A stretch of DNA of 64,000 bases, taken from Clostridia bacterium. GTDB lineage: Bacteria > Bacillota > Clostridia > Lachnospirales > Anaerotignaceae. Shown here in pieces: positions 60,452 through 64,000 of this stretch. A program made the position numbers and the translations under genes. The stretch is from NCBI GenBank assembly GCA_022786605.1, contig JALFWW010000007.1, positions 1 to 64,000 of the forward strand, in the 5' to 3' direction. Numbering within the stretch: position 1 is the stretch's first letter; each line of letters opens with the position of its first letter. Below the pieces are notes generated by a model. It was not told where the DNA came from, did no database searches, and worked only from the letters and a program-made list of their open reading frames with translations.

Positions 60452-61995
60452 CATTTCGCTGGCAAACAGACTGGTTTCAGGATTGTATGCCCCTTTTTTC
60501 CTGTCTGCTGGAAGAAGCGGAAGGAGTAGCGGCAGGGAAAACGGGGGATTTGGGAAAAATGGGGGATTGGCTGGGAGAGATTGAAAACATCTGTGACCAA
60601 GTGGAAGAATTGAAAAACTGCCATTACGCCGGACAGATGAGAAATGTCCGGTCTGCCCTTCTGGATTTGACCCAGACAGACCAGAAGGCGGAACTGGCAT
60701 CCTATACCCTTCTGCCTTTTTTGTGGGAACTGCGGGAGGAAATCTATTTCTGGGGCTGTGTGGCGGAAGATGCCAAAAAACGGAAGTCCTACTGGCGGGA
60801 GGAATTTGTACCTCATCACAGGAGGGTAAATCCTCAAAGGACGGAACCGAAAAAAGTCACGATCTTCATTCCTGCCTGCAATCATTTGGACTATACGAAA
60901 CAATGTGTGGAAAGTGTGTTGCGCCATACAGATTTGAGGGATTGCGAACTGCTTTTGTTAGACCATGGCTCCAAAGACGAAACAGCAGCGTATTTTCACA
61001 CCATCCCCAACGCAAAAGTCATACATTTTCGGGAGAATGTGGGCATGCTCATGTTTTCCGTTGCCTTTCGGGCATGCTGCGGGCGGTATCTGGCTTTTGT
61101 CAGCAATGACACCATTGTGACGGAGGGGTGGCTTTCTCATTTGCTGGATTGTCTGGAAGCGGAAGAAAATGCCCTCAGCGCAACGCCAGTGACACCTTTT
61201 ACATCGAACTGTCAGGGGATTTTGCCTTGTCCCTTGGAAGGGCTGGATGAATTCGCAAAGGATTTTTATGAGAAGCGGAAAGGGGATTGGCGCCATCGGG
61301 CAAGGATCATGCCTGTCATTGGGGTTTATGATGTGGCAAAGATGGATAAAATGGGTTTTGGTGACCGCTGGTTCCAGACCATGGAATTCTGGGATGATGA
61401 TGTTTCCCTTCGGGCAAGGCGAAAGGGTTTCCGGCAGTTTCTCTGTACAGACGTGTATTGCCATCATTTCGGCAGTGTCACCGGCGGCGTGGCATGGGGG
61501 CATACATTGGCGACTGGGCGGGAATTGTTTTTGCGGAAACATGGCATGGATGCATGGGGACAAGGGTTTTGCCGCAGTGAGGACATGATGGCATTATTGC
61601 CAGAAATGACATTGCTGGAAAAAACAATTTCTTTCCTTGGCGTGGACTGCGGCTTTGGGGACAGCATTTTTGAGGTGCAGAACTATCTGAAAAGACAGGG
61701 AAAACAGGTGCAGACCTACGCTTTATCAGAAAGGGAAGGATACAGAGGGGATGTGTTTCCCTTTGTGCAGGGATGGCACACGGCAGTGGAGGGCACAGCG
61801 GCGGCTTTGACAAATGTTTTTGCGGAGCGGCGATTTTCTCTGATTTTGACGGAAAAAGGCGGACTGTCTGGGGAGATTCTGGCGGAGCGTTTGGTGTCTG
61901 GCGGATATGTACTTGCCATGGACAGCGATTTTTCTCCTATTCTTTCATTACGAAAGAAAAGGAATCACTGGAGTTTATGGCAGAAACCTATATAA
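60439..61995 (+). CDS. Family 2 (GT-A) glycosyltransferase
   Basis: 518 residues. An N-terminal helical part (1-130), then GT-A: VTIFIPACNHLDYTKQCVESVLRH (about 137-160), LLLLDHGSKDETAAY, and FVSNDTIVTEGWL (about 215, with the metal-binding acidic residue). The C-terminal part adds DDDVSLRARRKGFRQ and a Rossmann-like extension. It probably transfers the sugar made by the cluster to a glycan or protein. It starts inside the epimerase gene, 13 bases before its stop. Confidence 0.85.
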   Translation: MEGMTFRWQTDWFQDCMPLFSCLLEEAEGVAAGKTGDLGKMGDWLGEIENICDQVEELKNCHYAGQMRNVRSALLDLTQTDQKAELASYTLLPFLWELREEIYFWGCVAEDAKKRKSYWREEFVPHHRRVNPQRTEPKKVTIFIPACNHLDYTKQCVESVLRHTDLRDCELLLLDHGSKDETAAYFHTIPNAKVIHFRENVGMLMFSVAFRACCGRYLAFVSNDTIVTEGWLSHLLDCLEAEENALSATPVTPFTSNCQGILPCPLEGLDEFAKDFYEKRKGDWRHRARIMPVIGVYDVAKMDKMGFGDRWFQTMEFWDDDVSLRARRKGFRQFLCTDVYCHHFGSVTGGVAWGHTLATGRELFLRKHGMDAWGQGFCRSEDMMALLPEMTLLEKTISFLGVDCGFGDSIFEVQNYLKRQGKQVQTYALSEREGYRGDVFPFVQGWHTAVEGTAAALTNVFAERRFSLILTEKGGLSGEILAERLVSGGYVLAMDSDFSPILSLRKKRNHWSLWQKPI

Positions 61996-62027
61996 AAAAC
62001 AGGGGGAGAAACATTCCCCCTGTTTGG
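61995..62027. terminator. Bidirectional terminator
   Basis: AAACAGGGGGA pairs perfectly with TCCCCCTGTTT around GAAACAT, between convergent genes. Confidence 0.85.
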
Positions 62028-62035
62028 ATATGAAT

Positions 62036-63397
62036 TTATTTGCAGGAAAAATCGCTTTCGATGGCGTGGGCAATGACCTGCATTTTGAACCGCCGTTTTT
62101 TGCACAGACGGCAGCTGCGGCAGACCGTGTCGCTGTCCTCTGGCAGAACGAAGCGGATGGCTTTTACATGGATGTCACGGCAGCCATTGGCGCGATGAGC
62201 GGGAATGGTGAATGTCTGGAAACCACGGGGACGGCTTTCGCCTTCATCGTCGATTTCCGTCAGGATCAATGCCAAGGCAGTGGAGCGGTTAGGGCAGATC
62301 TGACGCAGAGTCAGGCTGCATTCTAAAATGCGTCCCGCGTTCTCCCAGATAAAATTTCCCAGATCATACTCCAGAAAATCCTGACAGTCGTCCATGGTGA
62401 ATGTGACCACGGGCGGGCAGGGTGTGACGTCGATTTCCTCGGTGCAGTCCGTAAATACCTTGCGGACAGGGAAGATGACCACATTGTTTTCCGCATCGGA
62501 ATACAAAATTTCTTTCATGGGGGCTTTTTCGCCGGAAGTGGTGGCAATGTGCTTCAAACGGAAGCGCAGGGAAGCCCCTTCGATGGCAGTCGCACCCAGT
62601 TTCGCGATGCTCCAGCGGAAGGAATGAGCGTCCAGCATTTGGGCTGTGCCCTTATCCGGCGGCAGCAGTTCCGTCAGGATGAAGTCGTCAGCCACCAGCC
62701 CCTGCATGAGGATTTCCGTAGCGCCGGGATTGGAGATGTTGGCAGCCAGTTCGGAAAAGATTTCTTCCAGTTCCGCTGTGGTGGGCGCAATGGAAAGGAA
62801 AGATGTGGCAGGAGAAGATACCCAGAGGGACGCGGCAGGCACATCGGTGCCGAAGATGCCTTTCAGCACAACGCAGTAAATGACAACGCCGTTTTCCTTT
62901 GCCAGTGTGGTGATGGGCACAGCGGAACCGCCGGCAGTGCTTTGACCATCTGTGAACATGACGATGATCTTCTGATGGGTGGTGTCAGGGTCAAAGAGAT
63001 TATATGCCTTGGTGAAAGCATCCGCGTGGTTGGTACCGCCGTCGATGGTCAGGTTATTGACGGCTGTTTTCAGGTCTGCGGTATCGGTCAGGAATCCTGT
63101 TCGCTGTGTGGCAGTCCGGGCAAAGCTGACAATGGCGATCTGGCTGCCGCCGCCGATATTGCCGTCCTGATTTTGGTCGGTGGATTCGTCAATGATGTCG
63201 ATGAATGTTTTGACACTGGTTTTCATGGCGGCGAAAGGCTCGCCCTCCATGCTGCCGGAGCAGTCCAGCACCATGACGATGTCCGCCGGATTGGAAACGA
63301 TGTCGGGACCTGCGGAAAGAGAGAGAATCCCCTCTACTTCGCCGCCGCAGGAAATGGTGTCGGGAAAAAGTGTATAAGAAGAAGCAGTAATACCCAT
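62036..63397 (-). CDS. von Willebrand factor A domain protein
   Basis: 453 residues, no signal peptide. VWA domain (about 37-235) with an intact MIDAS: DCSGSM (45-50), the threonine region GGTNHADA and DGQST. An immunoglobulin-like middle, and a C-terminal region with a cysteine pair (CRSCRLCKKR) follow. Such cytoplasmic VWA proteins may be metal-dependent scaffolds; the partner is unknown. AGGAGG precedes the ATG by 10 bases. Confidence 0.85.
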   Translation of the reverse strand: MGITASSYTLFPDTISCGGEVEGILSLSAGPDIVSNPADIVMVLDCSGSMEGEPFAAMKTSVKTFIDIIDESTDQNQDGNIGGGSQIAIVSFARTATQRTGFLTDTADLKTAVNNLTIDGGTNHADAFTKAYNLFDPDTTHQKIIVMFTDGQSTAGGSAVPITTLAKENGVVIYCVVLKGIFGTDVPAASLWVSSPATSFLSIAPTTAELEEIFSELAANISNPGATEILMQGLVADDFILTELLPPDKGTAQMLDAHSFRWSIAKLGATAIEGASLRFRLKHIATTSGEKAPMKEILYSDAENNVVIFPVRKVFTDCTEEIDVTPCPPVVTFTMDDCQDFLEYDLGNFIWENAGRILECSLTLRQICPNRSTALALILTEIDDEGESRPRGFQTFTIPAHRANGCRDIHVKAIRFVLPEDSDTVCRSCRLCKKRRFKMQVIAHAIESDFSCK

Positions 63398-63479
63398 AAT
63401 GAAAATGCCTCCTGTAAAGTTTTGTACTTGCTTTATGATATGCGGCAGGAGGATGTTTTGACACGAAGGGGGCGTAAAT

Positions 63480-63950
63480 ATGGAAAAGAACGGGAAAAAG
63501 AAATGTTGGTTTTATATTCTGGTGCCGCTGGTGGCAGGAGCGGCGGCGGGCATGGTTTCCGGCAGCGGTATGGCGGCTTATGAACAGATGGCAAAACCGC
63601 CCTTATCACCGCCGGGATGGGTGTTTCCGGTGGTCTGGACCATTCTGTATATCCTTATGGGCATTGCCGCCTGTCTGGTGGCAAAAAGCTATGACCCGGA
63701 CAGTCAGGAGGCGCTCAGGGCTTTTTGGGTACAACTCATCGTCAATGTAATCTGGCCCATCCTGTTTTTTGGTCTGGGGCTTTGTGGTCTGGCTTTTGGC
63801 TGGCTGGTGCTGCTGTGGGTACTGGTATTTCGGCTGTGGAAACAGTTTCAAACCATTGACAAACGGGCAGGGTATCTGCTGGTGCCCTATTTGCTGTGGC
63901 TGACCTTTGCGGGGTATCTGAATCTTGGCATTTGTCTGATGGGATATTGA
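63480..63950 (+). CDS. TspO/MBR family membrane protein
   Basis: 156 residues, five membrane spans. PPLSPPGWVFPVVWTILYILMGIAACLV (about 40-67) and WPILFFGLG, then LVPYLLWLTFAGYLN are the TspO signature (the last with the LWxxxAxYLN tryptophan site). It binds porphyrins or tetrapyrrole-like ligands. GAAGGGGG precedes the ATG. Confidence 0.92.
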   Translation: MEKNGKKKCWFYILVPLVAGAAAGMVSGSGMAAYEQMAKPPLSPPGWVFPVVWTILYILMGIAACLVAKSYDPDSQEALRAFWVQLIVNVIWPILFFGLGLCGLAFGWLVLLWVLVFRLWKQFQTIDKRAGYLLVPYLLWLTFAGYLNLGICLMGY

Positions 63951-63973
63951 AGGGGAGATCAGATTGTGATAGG

Positions 63974-64000
63974 ATGAAACAGAAGAAATGGCAGACGGCA
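63974..64000 (+). CDS. Possible 5' end of a further gene (partial)
   Basis: MKQKKWQTA then window end. The ATG follows GGGGAGATCAG at a wide spacing and is only weakly supported. Basic N-terminus as in an exported or membrane protein; nothing more can be said. Confidence 0.25.

Overview
The window looks like chromosomal DNA of a spore-forming, low-to-mid GC Firmicute of class Clostridia (Lachnospirales-like; this is inferred). The grounds are spoVT with a forespore-type promoter, S-layer (SLH) and many 'stalk'-domain secreted proteins, DUF4364, DUF1653, PheB-type ACT and LonB-like proteins, ECF sigma factors, PadR/DUF2812 modules, strong GGAGG ribosome sites and U-tailed terminators. No phage, plasmid, CRISPR or insertion sequence was found.

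Region by region. 1-3.2 kb: a broken 5' copy of spoVT and two DUF4143 AAA ATPases on the minus strand. 3.4-9.4 kb: a multi-membrane protein, a leucine-rich-repeat (LRR) lipoprotein, an ECF sigma factor fused to a membrane segment and an extracytoplasmic LRR domain, and a stalk-domain protein. Three near-identical ECF-type promoters (AAAACC-N17-GTCT) lie in front of the membrane protein/lipoprotein pair and the stalk protein. 9.5-16.5 kb: five tandem secreted proteins with transglutaminase, SLH, stalk, FG-GAP-like or RCC1-like modules. 16.6-25 kb: spoVT, a lipid kinase, then minus-strand genes (amidohydrolase, vitamin-type S component, DUF4364 regulator, radical SAM, CobD/HisC-like aminotransferase and an orphan 518-residue protein). 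25-29.8 kb: ACT protein, thrB, lysC, ispE and a GntR regulator. 30-35.3 kb: a small lipoprotein with its own ECF-type promoter, then a PadR-DUF2812-DUF2812 operon divergent from a second ECF sigma/putative anti-sigma pair. 35.3-43 kb: Fur-family regulator, trmL, aminotransferase, a two-component system with visible direct-repeat boxes, and an M23 peptidase. 43-53.6 kb: a membrane-anchored propeller-like protein, tsaE-tsaB-rimI, LonB-like protease, stalk/AMIN cell-wall amidase, rph, rdgB and a YfcE-like phosphodiesterase. 53.7-54.1 kb: four tRNAs. 54.2-62 kb: a MATE transporter behind a terminator-containing leader, then a six-gene cluster that looks like CDP-ascarylose (3,6-dideoxyhexose) synthesis plus a glycosyltransferase. 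62-64 kb: a VWA protein, TspO and the first codons of a further gene.

Most of the content concerns the cell surface. The most interesting candidate system is the self-anchored sigma factor: a sigma factor that carries its own membrane segment and external LRR domain, sits beside a lipoprotein with a related domain, and is flanked by promoters of one ECF class. A second theme is a repeat family of about 165-185 bp (three full copies, plus three solo hairpins used as terminators) that appears to have supplied intrinsic terminators across the region. All start choices below were made from the ribosome-binding sites and often differ from the longest open frame.
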